This document shows positions 7,247-17,208 of a stretch of 51,426 nt of DNA, piece after piece (the stretch's first letter is position 1; each line of letters starts with the position of its first letter). The stretch comes from an uncultured Prevotellaceae bacterium (GTDB lineage: Bacteria; Bacteroidota; Bacteroidia; Bacteroidales; Bacteroidaceae), in contig OMWC01000024.1 of the NCBI GenBank assembly GCA_900314655.1, forward strand, positions 1 through 51,426. Direction: 5' to 3'. Made by a program: the position numbers and the translations under genes. The notes under the pieces are model-generated. The model saw only the letters and a program-made list of their open reading frames with translations. It did not search any database and was not told the origin of the DNA.

Positions 7247-9274
7247 ATGGAACAACAAGACAAAAATAACCCCAAACCGAAGATGCCGAAGTTTAACATG
7301 AGCTGGATTTACATCCTGGTGCTCGTGGGACTCATTGCGGTGTATTTTACCAGTAGTGACTCGGTAGGCCAGAACAGTTCGGTCAGCAAGGAGGTTTCCT
7401 ACGAACAGTTCAAGACGCTGGTTGCCAAAGGCTATGCCTCGAAGATCGTGGTGAACAAGACGGAGAACTCGCTTCAGATGTATGTGAAGCCCGAGCATAT
7501 CCGCGAAGTCTTCAAGGCCGGCACGCAGCAGGTGGGCACGAATCCCTTTGTGAAGGTGCAGTTCGGCAGCGTTGACCAGATAGAATCCTTCGTTGACAAG
7601 CAGCGTGCCGAAGGCAAGTTCAAGGGCGATTTCGACTACGACAACAAGAATACAGGCGATATCACGACGTTTATCCTCAACAATCTGTTCTGGATATTCC
7701 TCATCGTGTTCTGGATCTACCTGTTCCGCCGTATGGGAACAGGAGGAGCCGGCGGTGGCGGTATCTTCAGTGTGGGTAAGTCGAAAGCCAAGATGTATGA
7801 GAAAGGCGGCGACCTGAACATCACGTTCAAGGACGTGGCCGGACAGGAAGGTGCCAAGCAGGAGGTGCAGGAGATCGTGGAATTCCTGAAGAATCCACAG
7901 AAATACACCGAGCTAGGCGGTAAGATTCCCAAGGGTGCCTTGCTCGTAGGTCCTCCGGGAACGGGTAAGACCCTGTTGGCCAAGGCCGTGGCCGGTGAGG
8001 CTGGCGTACCCTTCTTCTCGATGTCGGGAAGCGACTTCGTGGAGATGTTCGTAGGTGTGGGAGCCAGTCGTGTGCGCGACCTGTTCCGCCAGGCCAAGGA
8101 GAAATCGCCCTGTATTATATTCATCGACGAGATTGACGCCGTGGGACGTGCCCGCTCCAAGAACCCCGCCATGGGTGGAAACGACGAGCGCGAGAATACG
8201 CTGAACGCCCTGCTGACGGAGATGGACGGTTTCGGAACCAACAGCGGAGTGATTATCCTGGCTGCCACCAACCGCGCCGACATGCTCGACTCGGCCTTGA
8301 TGCGCGCCGGACGATTTGACCGTCAGATATACGTTGACCTGCCCGACCTGAATGAGCGCAAGGCTATCTTTGAGGTACACCTGCGCCCCATCAAGGTGGA
8401 CAAGGGGCTGGATATTGAGCAACTGGCCCGCCAGACACCGGGATTCTCTGGTGCTGATATTGCCAACGTCTGCAATGAGGCTGCGCTGATAGCCGCCCGC
8501 CACAACAAACAATTTGTGGAGAAGCAGGATTTCCTGGATGCCGTGGACCGTATCATCGGTGGTCTGGAGAAGAAGACGAAGGTGATGACTGCTGCAGAAA
8601 AGCGCACCATCGCCCTGCATGAAGCCGGTCATGCCACCATCAGTTGGTTCTGCCAGCATGCCAATCCATTGGTAAAGGTGACCATCGTACCACGTGGCCG
8701 TGCCTTGGGTGCAGCCTGGTACATGCCTGAAGAGCGTCAGATTACCACCAAGGAAGAAATGCTCGACGAAATCTGCGCTTTGTTGGGTGGCCGTGCTGCC
8801 GAAGAACTCTTCACAGGACACATTTCCACGGGAGCCATGAACGACCTAGAACGCGTCACCAAAACCATTTATTCCATGATTGCTTACGCTGGTATGAGCG
8901 ACAAACTGCCCAACATCAGCTATTACAACAATCAGGAATACAACTTCCAAAAGCCTTATTCAGAAACAACGGCCAAGATTATGGACGATGAAGTCCTGAA
9001 GATGATCAACGAACAATATGAGCGTGCCAAGAAACTGCTCGTTCTCCATCAGGAAGGTCATAACCAATTGGCCGAACTGCTCATTGAACGCGAAGTGATT
9101 TTCGCAGAGGATGTGGAGCGAATCTTTGGTAAACGCCCATGGGTAAGCCGTTCGCAGGAAATCATGGAACTCAACGGAAACGAGGAGAACACCGTGAATA
9201 CTGAGGACGCAGAGAAAGCTGAGGGCCCGGAAGAACCGGATAGTTCTGTTATCGACCATACACCAGAATCATAA
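7247..9274 (+). CDS. ftsH: ATP-dependent zinc metalloprotease FtsH
   Basis: A 675-aa inner-membrane AAA+ protease that degrades misfolded or regulatory membrane and cytosolic proteins. Two membrane helices (~14-33 and ~146-162) bracket the periplasmic domain. A glycine-rich linker leads to the AAA module: Walker A GPPGTGKT (~235-242), Walker [13 protein letters not shown], and the second region of homology [20 protein letters not shown]. The zinc-protease motif HEAGH is at ~458-462. The C-terminus ends in an acidic, low-complexity tail. It has the usual length and all catalytic residues are visible. Confidence 0.97.
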   Translation: MEQQDKNNPKPKMPKFNMSWIYILVLVGLIAVYFTSSDSVGQNSSVSKEVSYEQFKTLVAKGYASKIVVNKTENSLQMYVKPEHIREVFKAGTQQVGTNPFVKVQFGSVDQIESFVDKQRAEGKFKGDFDYDNKNTGDITTFILNNLFWIFLIVFWIYLFRRMGTGGAGGGGIFSVGKSKAKMYEKGGDLNITFKDVAGQEGAKQEVQEIVEFLKNPQKYTELGGKIPKGALLVGPPGTGKTLLAKAVAGEAGVPFFSMSGSDFVEMFVGVGASRVRDLFRQAKEKSPCIIFIDEIDAVGRARSKNPAMGGNDERENTLNALLTEMDGFGTNSGVIILAATNRADMLDSALMRAGRFDRQIYVDLPDLNERKAIFEVHLRPIKVDKGLDIEQLARQTPGFSGADIANVCNEAALIAARHNKQFVEKQDFLDAVDRIIGGLEKKTKVMTAAEKRTIALHEAGHATISWFCQHANPLVKVTIVPRGRALGAAWYMPEERQITTKEEMLDEICALLGGRAAEELFTGHISTGAMNDLERVTKTIYSMIAYAGMSDKLPNISYYNNQEYNFQKPYSETTAKIMDDEVLKMINEQYERAKKLLVLHQEGHNQLAELLIEREVIFAEDVERIFGKRPWVSRSQEIMELNGNEENTVNTEDAEKAEGPEEPDSSVIDHTPES

Positions 9275-9275
9275 T

Positions 9276-10145
9276 ATGAAGAATCTGATCGTTAGAACCA
9301 TCACGGGCGTGTTCTTCGTAGCCGCCATCGTGATTTGCTTTTTGAAGCCCATCGCCATGGTCTTCCTCTTTGCCCTGGTAACGGGGCTCACCATCTGGGA
9401 ATTTACCGGACTGACAAACGACCATGTGCCCGCCACCACCGTCAATAGGTTTATCTCTACAGTGGCCGGCGTCTATTTCTTTGTTGCCATGGCGGGTTTC
9501 TGCAGCGGACTCACACAGAGCGGCGCCGTGTTCATTCCCTATCTGCTCACGATTATCTACCTCTTCATCAGCGAGCTCTACCTCAAGCAGGAGAACCCCA
9601 TCAACGACTGGGCCTACACCATGCTCTCGCAGATGTGGATTGCCCTACCCTTCTCATGCATCAACGTGCTGGCTTTCAACAATACGGGGGAACAGTTGGC
9701 TGATTTCAACACATGGCTTCCGCTCTCCGTTTTCATCTTCCTTTGGGTAAGCGATACGGGAGCCTACTGCTGCGGTTCACTCTTGGGCAAACACAAGCTG
9801 TTTCCCCGCATCTCCCCGGGAAAGAGCTGGGAAGGCAGTATCGGCGGAGGCATCTTTGTACTCATTGCTGCCACCATTATCTGGCACTTCACAGGCAATG
9901 GCGAAGAATCAGCACGCTTCACGCTGCACACTTCACTCCCTTTCTGGCTGGGACTGGGACTGGTGGTCTGCGTGTTCGGCACATGGGGCGACCTCGTGGA
10001 ATCGCTGTTTAAGCGCACCATCGGCATCAAGGACAGCGGCAATATCCTGCCGGGCCATGGCGGTATGCTCGACCGTTTCGACTCTTCGCTGATGGCTTTC
10101 CCCGCAGCCGTCATCTACGTTTACACCTTTACATTATTATGTTAG
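9276..10145 (+). CDS. cdsA: Phosphatidate cytidylyltransferase
   Basis: A 289-aa polytopic membrane enzyme that makes CDP-diacylglycerol from phosphatidate and CTP, the branch point to phosphatidylethanolamine and acidic phospholipids. There are about seven hydrophobic helices. The C-terminal signature is present: GDLVESLFKRTIGIKDSG followed by LPGHGGMLDRFDS, with the metal-binding Asp residues. Only one nucleotide separates it from ftsH, so the two are very probably cotranscribed. Confidence 0.95.
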   Translation: MKNLIVRTITGVFFVAAIVICFLKPIAMVFLFALVTGLTIWEFTGLTNDHVPATTVNRFISTVAGVYFFVAMAGFCSGLTQSGAVFIPYLLTIIYLFISELYLKQENPINDWAYTMLSQMWIALPFSCINVLAFNNTGEQLADFNTWLPLSVFIFLWVSDTGAYCCGSLLGKHKLFPRISPGKSWEGSIGGGIFVLIAATIIWHFTGNGEESARFTLHTSLPFWLGLGLVVCVFGTWGDLVESLFKRTIGIKDSGNILPGHGGMLDRFDSSLMAFPAAVIYVYTFTLLC

Positions 10146-10240
10146 CCCTTTGGAGTCGCCTACGGCGAGAAATCTTACAATTCTAAAAAACAGTATATAT
10201 ATGAACTTGTTTAGATTTGTAAGATTTCTGCCCGAAGGGC
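10145..10240. repeat. Intergenic inverted repeat after cdsA
   Basis: GAAATCTTACAA (10169-10180) pairs with TTGTAAGATTTC (10217-10228), extending to 15 of 16 bp over 10169-10184 / 10213-10228. Outer hexamers GCCCTT (10145-10150) and AAGGGC (10235-10240) extend the symmetry, and a small TCGCC-TAC-GGCGA hairpin sits inside the left arm (10156-10168). It may terminate the cdsA transcript or be a REP-like element. Confidence 0.6.
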
Positions 10241-10291
10241 ACTAAATAACAGAAAATGATAATAACCAAAACCTATAAAACTCTCAATCTT

Positions 10292-11242
10292 ATGAAAAAG
10301 CTATTGTCCTTATTGCTCTTAGCCCTCGCGCTGAATGCCACAGCCCAGACACCGGTGAAGAAATACGGTCAGCTGCAAGTGATCGGCACCCAACTTTGTG
10401 ACCAGAATGGAAAGCCCGTCGTCTTGCGCGGTGTATCCTTTGGCTGGCACAACATATGGCCACGCTTCTACAACAAGGGAGCCGTGAAGACACTGGCCAC
10501 GGAATGGAATGCCTCGGTGGTACGCGTAGCCATGGGCATCCAGATTGAAGACAACTATCTGGAAAATCCTGAATTTGCCAAGCAATGTATCGAACCCGTG
10601 GTAAAAGCCGCCATCAAGAACGGCATCTATGTCATTATGGACTGGCATGCCCACAAGATGCACACGCAGGAAGCCAAGCAATGGTTTGGCTACTTTGCTC
10701 AGAAATACGGCAAATATCCCAATATTATCTACGAACTTTTCAATGAGCCGGTTGATGACTCTTGGGAATCACTCAAGGCCTACGCCGTGGAGATTATCAA
10801 TGAAATCCGAAAATACGATGCCAACAACGTCATCCTGATGGGTTGTCCCCACTGGGATCAAGACATCGATCTCGTGGCAGCCTCGCCGATTCAAGGACAG
10901 AAGAACCTGATGTACACCGTTCATTTCTATGCAGCCACCCACGGGCAGTACCTTCGCGACAAGATGGTGAAGGCTCATAAGCAGGTGCCCATCTTCGTCA
11001 GCGAATGTGCCGGCATGGAGGCTTCGGGCAACGGACCGCTGAACTTGGAGGAATGGCAGAAATGGACCGACTGCATGGAAGCCGAGAAAATCAGCTGGGT
11101 GAACTGGTCGCTGAGTGACAAGGACGAAACCTGCTCGATGCTGCTGCCCCGCGCCAAAGCCAACGGCCATTGGACGGAAGACGGTGTCATCAAGGCTTAC
11201 GGTCAGCACGTCAAGGACAACCTGCAGAAATACAACCGATAA
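10292..11242 (+). CDS. GH5-family endo-glucanase (cellulase)
   Basis: A 316-aa secreted glycoside hydrolase. The ATG at 10292 is chosen because a clean signal peptide (MKKLLSLLLLALALNATAQ) follows; the in-frame ATG 12 codons upstream adds a polar leader. The GH5 TIM barrel shows VVLRGVSFGWHN near the N-terminus, the acid/base Glu in YELFNEPVDD (~150), a His in PHWDQD, and the nucleophile Glu in IFVSECAG (~238). Closest in character to GH5 subfamily 2 endo-beta-1,4-glucanases, by motif memory only. It stands apart from the pectin locus and ends 3 bp from the convergent lpxB stop. Confidence 0.88.
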   Translation: MKKLLSLLLLALALNATAQTPVKKYGQLQVIGTQLCDQNGKPVVLRGVSFGWHNIWPRFYNKGAVKTLATEWNASVVRVAMGIQIEDNYLENPEFAKQCIEPVVKAAIKNGIYVIMDWHAHKMHTQEAKQWFGYFAQKYGKYPNIIYELFNEPVDDSWESLKAYAVEIINEIRKYDANNVILMGCPHWDQDIDLVAASPIQGQKNLMYTVHFYAATHGQYLRDKMVKAHKQVPIFVSECAGMEASGNGPLNLEEWQKWTDCMEAEKISWVNWSLSDKDETCSMLLPRAKANGHWTEDGVIKAYGQHVKDNLQKYNR

Positions 11243-11245
11243 TTT

Positions 11246-12397
11246 TTATTTAGAGAGTTTTTCGATCATCAGGCGGGCGGCATTGTCTGGAGCACAGGCA
11301 GTGCCTAACTGCTCGTGGACCATACGATAGTCTTCGAGCATCTGTTCACGGGAGGGCCCTCCAGGAAGGATGGCGAGCAACTCACGACGGATATTCTTCA
11401 CCGTGAAGCGGTCGGCCAGAAGTTCCTGAACAATTTCACGGTCGGCTATGAGGTTAACCAGCGAGATGTATTTCACCTTAATAATATGGTTGAAGGCGAA
11501 ACGGATGAGACGGGGAACAGGGGTTTCATAGCAGACCACCTGAGGCACATCGAAAAGAGCCGTTTCAAGGGTGGCCGTTCCACTGGTAACCAATGCTGCC
11601 TGCGCATGCATCAGCAGAGAATAAGTGTCATTTTCAATCAGCTTTACAGGCGAATCACCGATAAACCTTTCGTAATAGTCACGCTCTACGCTGGGTGCAC
11701 CTGCCAATACCAACTGATAATCGCCTGAAAGGTCTCGGGTGGCCTCAATCATAGCGGGAAGATTGTCCTTGATTTCCTGTTTCCGACTCCCAGCCAAAAG
11801 TGCAATCAACGGCTTTGAATTTAGTGAATATCTTTTACAAAAATCACCAAACGTCTCTTTGTATCCCGAACGAAATTTCCGTACTTCATCTGCCGTGGGA
11901 TTGCCTACATAATGGATAGGATACTGATGCTTCTGCTCGAAGAAAGGCACCTCGAAGGGCAAGATGGAAAAAAGCTCATCCACATCACGCTTGATATTCT
12001 TGATGCGATATTCCTTCCATGCCCAAATCTTAGGGGAAATATAGTAAAACACTTGTGGTCTGAGTGTCTCAGGCTTCAGATTATGGACAAACTTGGCGAT
12101 ACTGAGATTAAAGCCCGGATAATCCACCAGGATAACCACATCTGGCTGCCACTGAAGGATATCCTTCTTGCACAAATCCATATTTTTGAAAATGGTGCGC
12201 AGATGGAGCAGAACAGGAATAAAACCCATATAGGCCAATTCGCGAAAATGTTTTACACGCGTTCCTCCTACGGCAGTCATCAAATCGCCACCAAAGAAAC
12301 GGAAATCAGCATGAGGGTCTTGCGCTTTCAGCGACTGCATCAAATGGGATGCATGGAGGTCGCCCGAAGCCTCGCCGACAATCAGATAGTATTTCAT
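11246..12397 (-). CDS. lpxB: Lipid-A-disaccharide synthase
   Basis: A 383-aa peripheral-membrane GT19 glycosyltransferase. It joins UDP-2,3-diacylglucosamine to lipid X to form the lipid A disaccharide. The N-terminal GEASGDLHASHLM signature, the DYPGFNLSIAKF segment, YYISPKIWAWKEYRI and the donor-site segment TSGTATLETALFDVPQVVCY are all present, at the normal length. It is 18 bp downstream of surE on the same strand, so the two likely share a transcript. Confidence 0.96.
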   Translation of the reverse strand: MKYYLIVGEASGDLHASHLMQSLKAQDPHADFRFFGGDLMTAVGGTRVKHFRELAYMGFIPVLLHLRTIFKNMDLCKKDILQWQPDVVILVDYPGFNLSIAKFVHNLKPETLRPQVFYYISPKIWAWKEYRIKNIKRDVDELFSILPFEVPFFEQKHQYPIHYVGNPTADEVRKFRSGYKETFGDFCKRYSLNSKPLIALLAGSRKQEIKDNLPAMIEATRDLSGDYQLVLAGAPSVERDYYERFIGDSPVKLIENDTYSLLMHAQAALVTSGTATLETALFDVPQVVCYETPVPRLIRFAFNHIIKVKYISLVNLIADREIVQELLADRFTVKNIRRELLAILPGGPSREQMLEDYRMVHEQLGTACAPDNAARLMIEKLSK

Positions 12398-12415
12398 CAG
12401 GCTTTCAAAAAGAAA

Positions 12416-13195
12416 TTAAACAGACTCATGCTCAAACTCATTGCGCCATTTTTCCAGCAACGGATAGTTAGTGACGTCCATTTGTGTAGGAGTAATGGCA
12501 ATATAACCATGGGTCAGAGCCCAGTTGTCCGTGTCCTCGGCCTCCGGCTCATCATTGGTATAGGAACCCACCATCCAGTAATAATCATAGCCACGGGGGT
12601 GCAGGCACTTGACCACCTCATTACCCCACGTGCCATAAGCCATCCGACAGACTTTGATGCCCTTGAATTCTTCCACCAGCGGGAAGTTTACATTCAGACA
12701 GACACCCTTAGGCAGTCCTTCGGCCAAAACCTTCTGCGTCAGCATGCGAACAACGGTACGCAAAGGTTCAAAATCGGCGTCTTCGCGATGGTCGCAAAGC
12801 GAATAAGCCACACTTGGGATATATTTCATACAACCCTCCATAGCAACGCCCATTGTTCCGCTGTAGTGAGTGTTCACGGAGGCATTATCTCCATGGTTGA
12901 TACCGGCCAAGACCAAGTCGGGGGTACGTGGCACCACACGGTTGAGCGCCATCTTCAGGCTATCCACAGGCGTGCCGGTACACGACCAGACCTGCAGCCC
13001 TTCCTCTTCACGCACTTTTTGCAACCGGAGATATTCCACGGCAGAAAAGGCACAGGCATAGCCAGAACGCGCACCATCAGGTGCACAAACAATGATATCA
13101 CCCAAATCTCGAACCATATCTATGAGACAGTTGATGCCCTTGGATTGATAGCCGTCATCATTCGAAATAAGTATTAACGGTCTTTTATTTTTCAT
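12416..13195 (-). CDS. surE: 5'/3'-nucleotidase SurE
   Basis: A 259-aa metal-dependent phosphatase acting on nucleoside 5'- and 3'-monophosphates, linked to stress survival. The metal-binding ISNDDGYQSKGI motif is at the N-terminus; APDGARSGYA, SGTPVDSLKMA-like and GINHGDNASVNTHYSGTM motifs follow. The start is placed at the ATG at 13195, immediately before the ISNDD strand; an upstream in-frame ATG at 13246 would lie beyond the promoter at 13224-13217. It precedes lpxB. Confidence 0.95.
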   Translation of the reverse strand: MKNKRPLILISNDDGYQSKGINCLIDMVRDLGDIIVCAPDGARSGYACAFSAVEYLRLQKVREEEGLQVWSCTGTPVDSLKMALNRVVPRTPDLVLAGINHGDNASVNTHYSGTMGVAMEGCMKYIPSVAYSLCDHREDADFEPLRTVVRMLTQKVLAEGLPKGVCLNVNFPLVEEFKGIKVCRMAYGTWGNEVVKCLHPRGYDYYWMVGSYTNDEPEAEDTDNWALTHGYIAITPTQMDVTNYPLLEKWRNEFEHESV

Positions 13196-13216
13196 AAATA
13201 TATCAAGTTTTGGGTG

Positions 13217-13224
13217 CAAAATTA
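13217..13224 (-). promoter_or_regulatory. -7 element of surE-lpxB
   Basis: The minus strand reads TAATTTTG, 21 nt upstream of the surE ATG at 13195; it supports that start over the in-frame ATG at 13246. Confidence 0.55.
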
Positions 13225-13266
13225 CTAAAAAATGGATGAAAATCATCTTTTCTCATATAAAATATG

Positions 13267-13274
13267 TAACTTTG
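13267..13274 (+). promoter_or_regulatory. -7 element of the parA operon
   Basis: TAACTTTG ends only 9 nt before the parA ATG at 13284, so the leader would be only a few nucleotides long. It also rules out the in-frame ATG at 13236. Confidence 0.6.
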
Positions 13275-13283
13275 CACACAATT

Positions 13284-14045
13284 ATGGGAAAGATTATTGC
13301 TTTAGCAAACCAGAAAGGCGGTGTGGGAAAGACTACCACCACCATCAACCTGGCAGCCTCGCTGGCTACCCTGGAAAAGAAAGTTCTCGTCATCGATGCA
13401 GACCCGCAGGCCAATGCATCCAGCGGCCTGGGCGTGAATACCAAGGACGTGGACTGCTCTCTTTATGAGTGCATTATTGACCACGCTGACGTGCACGATG
13501 CCATGTACACAACCGATATTGAAGGACTGGACATCATACCGAGCCATATAGACCTGGTTGGTGCTGAGATTGAAATGCTCAACATAGAGCGGCGCGAACA
13601 GGTCATCAAGAACCTGCTTGCTCCCATCAAGGACGACTATGACTATATCCTCATCGACTGCTCTCCTTCGCTGGGACTCATTACCGTGAATGCGCTGACG
13701 GCAGCCGACTCGGTGATTATCCCCGTGCAATGCGAATATTTCGCACTGGAAGGTATCTCCAAGTTGCTCAATACCATTAAGATTATCAAGAGCAAACTGA
13801 ATCCCAAGTTGGAGATAGAAGGATTCCTGCTTACGATGTATGATTCACGCCTGCGTCTGGCCAACCAGATTTATGACGAGGTGAAACGTCATTTCCAGGA
13901 GCTGGTGTTCAAGACGGTCATCCAGCGCAACGTGAAACTTTCGGAAGCACCCTCCCACGGACTTCCTGCCATCCTTTATGATGCCGACTCTACGGGCAGC
14001 AAGAATCATTTGGCACTGGCCAAGGAGATCATTAATAAGGGATAA
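13284..14045 (+). CDS. parA: Chromosome-partitioning ATPase ParA/Soj
   Basis: A 253-aa Walker-type ATPase that works with ParB at parS sites to segregate chromosome origins. The deviant Walker A motif NQKGGVGKTTT is at residues ~9-19, the Walker A' strand is VLVIDADPQAN, and Walker B is YILIDCSPSLG. It is of standard chromosomal Soj length with no N-terminal HTH, which argues against a plasmid type. parB follows after 56 bp, a gap containing a tandem GGTTTCAAGTTTCA-type repeat. Confidence 0.96.
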   Translation: MGKIIALANQKGGVGKTTTTINLAASLATLEKKVLVIDADPQANASSGLGVNTKDVDCSLYECIIDHADVHDAMYTTDIEGLDIIPSHIDLVGAEIEMLNIERREQVIKNLLAPIKDDYDYILIDCSPSLGLITVNALTAADSVIIPVQCEYFALEGISKLLNTIKIIKSKLNPKLEIEGFLLTMYDSRLRLANQIYDEVKRHFQELVFKTVIQRNVKLSEAPSHGLPAILYDADSTGSKNHLALAKEIINKG

Positions 14046-14053
14046 TGGTGTTG

Positions 14054-14085
14054 GTTTAAGGTTTCAAGTTTCAGGTTTCAAGTAT
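14054..14085 (+). repeat. Short tandem GTTTCAAG repeat between parA and parB
   Basis: GGTTTCAAGTTT and CAGGTTTCAAGT follow each other in the 56-bp parA-parB gap. CAGGTTTCAAGT occurs again at 39087-39098, between and within the LytTR kinase and regulator genes, so this is a dispersed motif. Confidence 0.5.
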
Positions 14086-14101
14086 TAAAAGTATTTAGAA
14101 A

Positions 14102-14995
14102 GTGGCAGTACACAAGAAATATAACGCATTGGGCAGAGGACTCGATGCCCTGATATCGACGGAAGAGGTGAAGCCCCAAGGCTCCTCTACCATCAATGAG
14201 ATAGCTATCAGTCAGATTGAGGCTAACCCCAACCAGCCGCGCCGCGAATTCGATCCCGAGGCTCTGCAGGAACTGGCCAATAGCATCAAGGAACTGGGTA
14301 TCATTACGCCAATCACCCTGCGACAGGTGGACACCAACAGGTTTCAGATCATTGCCGGAGAACGCCGCTGGCGTGCCTCACAGATGGCCGGTCTGAAATC
14401 AATGCCCGCCTATATCCGCACCATCAACGACGAGAACATGATGGAGATGGCACTCGTGGAGAACATACAGCGCGAAGACCTGAATGCCGTGGAGATAGCC
14501 TTGGCTTACCAGCATCTGCTGGATTCCACGGGAATGACTCAGGAAAAGGTCAGTGAACGCGTAGGCAAGAGCCGCACAGCAGTGGCCAACTATCTCCGGC
14601 TTCTGAAACTTCCTGCACAAGTGCAGATGGCACTTCAGAACAAGACCATCGACATGGGACATGCCCGCGCCCTGCTTTCACTCGATTCTCCCGCCATGCA
14701 GATCAAGCTGTTCAAGGAAATTGAGAAAAACGGGTATTCCGTGCGCAAGGTGGAAGAACTGGTCAAGAAGCTAACCAGTGGAGAAGAAGCATTGGTAGGC
14801 GTACAAAAAGCCAGTGCCAAAAGCAAACTGCCTAAAGAATTCGATGTGCTCAAAAAACGGCTGAGTCAGTTTCTCAGTGCCAAGGTGGAAATGACCTGCT
14901 CACCCAAAGGCAAGGGCAAAATCAGTATTCCCTTCAGCAGCGAAGAGGAACTGGAGCGCATCATGAACATTTTCGACAAACTGAAGGAGAATTAA
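14102..14995 (+). CDS. parB: Chromosome-partitioning protein ParB
   Basis: A 297-aa CTP-dependent DNA clamp that loads at parS. It begins with GTG; the N-terminal KYNALGRGLDALI segment is the usual ParA-interacting region. The ParB/Srx domain shows NPNQPRREFD, GERRWRASQMAG and the box ENIQREDLNAVEIA; the HTH region follows (GKSRTAVANYLRLLKLP). The C-terminal ~60 residues form the dimerisation domain. It is second in the operon, and the next gene starts 12 bp downstream. Confidence 0.96.
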   Translation: MAVHKKYNALGRGLDALISTEEVKPQGSSTINEIAISQIEANPNQPRREFDPEALQELANSIKELGIITPITLRQVDTNRFQIIAGERRWRASQMAGLKSMPAYIRTINDENMMEMALVENIQREDLNAVEIALAYQHLLDSTGMTQEKVSERVGKSRTAVANYLRLLKLPAQVQMALQNKTIDMGHARALLSLDSPAMQIKLFKEIEKNGYSVRKVEELVKKLTSGEEALVGVQKASAKSKLPKEFDVLKKRLSQFLSAKVEMTCSPKGKGKISIPFSSEEELERIMNIFDKLKEN

Positions 14996-15007
14996 TTCCT
15001 ATCTATC

Positions 15008-15736
15008 TTGAAGACGTTAACAGACATCATCAGATATACGCTCATCACCTGTCTGCTCCTCATGGCTGAGACCGCAGCGGCGCAGATTGTAGTGGAAGAC
15101 AGTACGGCCCGTCATGACAACGGGATCTTCCATATCGGTGACTCGCTCATCGAAGTGGACGATGCTGCCCTTGAAGGCACTCTGATGGCCGACACCATCC
15201 AGTTCCAGAAAAAAAAGCGTGACTGGAGTACGTGGCGTCCCGATCCCAAACGGGCGATGTGGCTCGCCTTGGTGATTCCCGGCGCCGGACAGATCTATAA
15301 TCACAAATATTGGAAACTGCCCATCATCTATGGCGGTTTTGTGGGATGTATCTACGCCTGGCGCTGGAACGACATGATGTACAAAGACTACTCCAAGGCG
15401 TTCATGGACATCACCGACAACGACCCGAATACGCAAAGCTACAACCAGTATCTGCATTTGGGTGCGAAAATTGACGACAGCAACAAAAAGACATGGAAAG
15501 ATAGATTTCAGAAGCGTAAGGACTACTATCGTCGCTACCGCGACATGAGTATCTTCATCCTTATCGGAGTCTATGCGCTTTCCGTCATCGATGCTTACGT
15601 GGATGCATCTCTTTCGCAGTTCGACATCTCTGACGACCTGAGCCTAAGGATTCAGCCAGCGGTTATCAACAGCCAATCGGCAAACAATCCCTTCAGATCA
15701 TCTGGTGTAGGGCTACAATGTTCCCTGAAATTCTAA
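15008..15736 (+). CDS. DUF5683-like secreted/membrane protein
   Basis: A 242-aa protein starting at TTG; the start is supported by the signal peptide that follows (MKTLTDIIRYTLITCLLLMAE). The core contains PKRAMWLALVIPGAGQIYNHKYWKLPIIYGGF, reminiscent of the PGxGQxYN motif of DUF5683 and TM2-like proteins, and two hydrophobic helices (~85-115 and ~180-200). This family regularly follows parAB in Bacteroidota. Its function is unknown; a cell-envelope role is inferred from the signal and from the MltD-like neighbour. Confidence 0.75.
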   Translation: MKTLTDIIRYTLITCLLLMAETAAAQIVVEDSTARHDNGIFHIGDSLIEVDDAALEGTLMADTIQFQKKKRDWSTWRPDPKRAMWLALVIPGAGQIYNHKYWKLPIIYGGFVGCIYAWRWNDMMYKDYSKAFMDITDNDPNTQSYNQYLHLGAKIDDSNKKTWKDRFQKRKDYYRRYRDMSIFILIGVYALSVIDAYVDASLSQFDISDDLSLRIQPAVINSQSANNPFRSSGVGLQCSLKF

Positions 15737-15779
15737 CTCGGCAGCGATTGCCGTTCACCAAATTATGTAACCAAAAAGA

Positions 15780-17192
15780 ATGATGACATACATGAATAAA
15801 ATAAAACGTATTGGCGATTCACTGAAACGCCTTCTGGCATGCGGTCTGCTCGCCTGCATGCCATTTACTGCGTCAGCACAGATTGAAAACGACGAAATCA
15901 CGGTGCTTGAAGACGACGGAACACAGGAAGTGATTGACGTTCCAGAAGGACTAACCCATGAGGTGGACTCTCTGCTGAGTCTCTATTACTCACAGATGTA
16001 CCTCACCCCTGATGGAGACTGCAACTACCGAGATGAGAATCCGGAATTCTCTGATGCCACTTATATCGATCGTCTCAGACGGATGCCCAACATCATGGAG
16101 ATGCCCTACAATCAGGTAGTCCGTAAATTTATCGACCGCTATGCTTCGCGTATGCGCCGCGCTGTGGGCTACTGGCTTGGTGCCAGCAACTTCTATATGC
16201 CCATCTTCGAACAGGCCCTTGAAGCCTATAACATGCCTCTCGAACTGCGCTACTTGCCTGTGATTGAATCCGGATTGAATCCCAATGCCATCTCGCGTGT
16301 GGGTGCCACTGGCCTCTGGCAATTCATGCTGGCCACGGGCAAGAGCTATGGTCTGAAGGTAAACTCCCTGGTCGATGAACGACGCGATCCTATCAAGGCC
16401 TCTTATGCAGCAGCCCATTATCTGAGCGACCTGTATAAGATTTTCGGGGATTGGAATCTCGTGATTGCCGCATACAACTGCGGACCAGAAAACATCAACC
16501 GCGCCATCCACCGTGCCGGAGGCGAGCGCGACTACTGGAAAATCTACCCCTATCTGCCAAGGGAGACGCGTGGTTATGTGCCAGCCTTCATTGCAGCCAA
16601 CTACATCATGAACTACTACTGCGAGCACAACATCTGCCCGATGCGCACACAGTTGCCTGCAAAGTCGGACACTATCGTTGTCAACCGTGATGTGCATCTC
16701 AAACAAGTGGCCGCCATCTGCAACCTCAGTCTCGAGGAACTCCGCACGTTGAATCCGCAGTACCGCCGCGACATCGTGAACGGCAGCACCGAGCCTTCTG
16801 CCATCCGTCTGCCCGATGCAGCTATCAACACCTTCATTGACAACGAGGACTCCGTGTACGTATATAATGCCGACCAACTGCTCTCCCGTCGTGCCGAAGT
16901 TGCAGTCAATGACGCACAGCCGGAGGTGGCTCGCAGCACTGCTCCCAGTTACAGCAGTCGAAAGAGCTATTCCCGTCATGACCGCCGCGGCCATAACCGT
17001 CACGACAAGGCCGACAGAGGCCGCAGGGGGCGCAGAGAACGCAGGGCAAGGGAGCAGAATATTACCATCAAGGAGGGACAAACCCTCTCACAGATTGCCC
17101 GTAAGAACCACACCACCGTAGAAAAACTGCGCAAGCTCAATGGTATCAAGGGCAGCAACATCCGTGCCGGTAAGAAACTTCGCGTAAAATAG
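15780..17192 (+). CDS. MltD-like lytic transglycosylase with LysM
   Basis: A 470-aa exported murein enzyme that cleaves the glycan backbone to 1,6-anhydroMurNAc. A signal peptide ends near ASAQ. The SLT family 1 domain (~110-270) has the catalytic Glu in LPVIESGLNP, then SRVGATGLWQFM and AAYNCGPENINRA. A degenerate LysM-like segment follows (~295-350), then an Arg/Ser/His-rich linker, and a clear C-terminal LysM (~425-470, EGQTLSQIARKNHTTVEKL). ATGs at 15780, 15783 and 15792 are all possible starts. It lies 16 bp upstream of rel. Confidence 0.9.
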   Translation: MMTYMNKIKRIGDSLKRLLACGLLACMPFTASAQIENDEITVLEDDGTQEVIDVPEGLTHEVDSLLSLYYSQMYLTPDGDCNYRDENPEFSDATYIDRLRRMPNIMEMPYNQVVRKFIDRYASRMRRAVGYWLGASNFYMPIFEQALEAYNMPLELRYLPVIESGLNPNAISRVGATGLWQFMLATGKSYGLKVNSLVDERRDPIKASYAAAHYLSDLYKIFGDWNLVIAAYNCGPENINRAIHRAGGERDYWKIYPYLPRETRGYVPAFIAANYIMNYYCEHNICPMRTQLPAKSDTIVVNRDVHLKQVAAICNLSLEELRTLNPQYRRDIVNGSTEPSAIRLPDAAINTFIDNEDSVYVYNADQLLSRRAEVAVNDAQPEVARSTAPSYSSRKSYSRHDRRGHNRHDKADRGRRGRRERRAREQNITIKEGQTLSQIARKNHTTVEKLRKLNGIKGSNIRAGKKLRVK

Positions 17193-17208
17193 ATAATTAG
17201 GTAAGATT

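Noticed and set aside
11912..13177. A 421-codon plus-strand open frame across lpxB and surE
   Set aside because: It spans two well-conserved minus-strand genes and has no recognisable motif; it is an antisense shadow.
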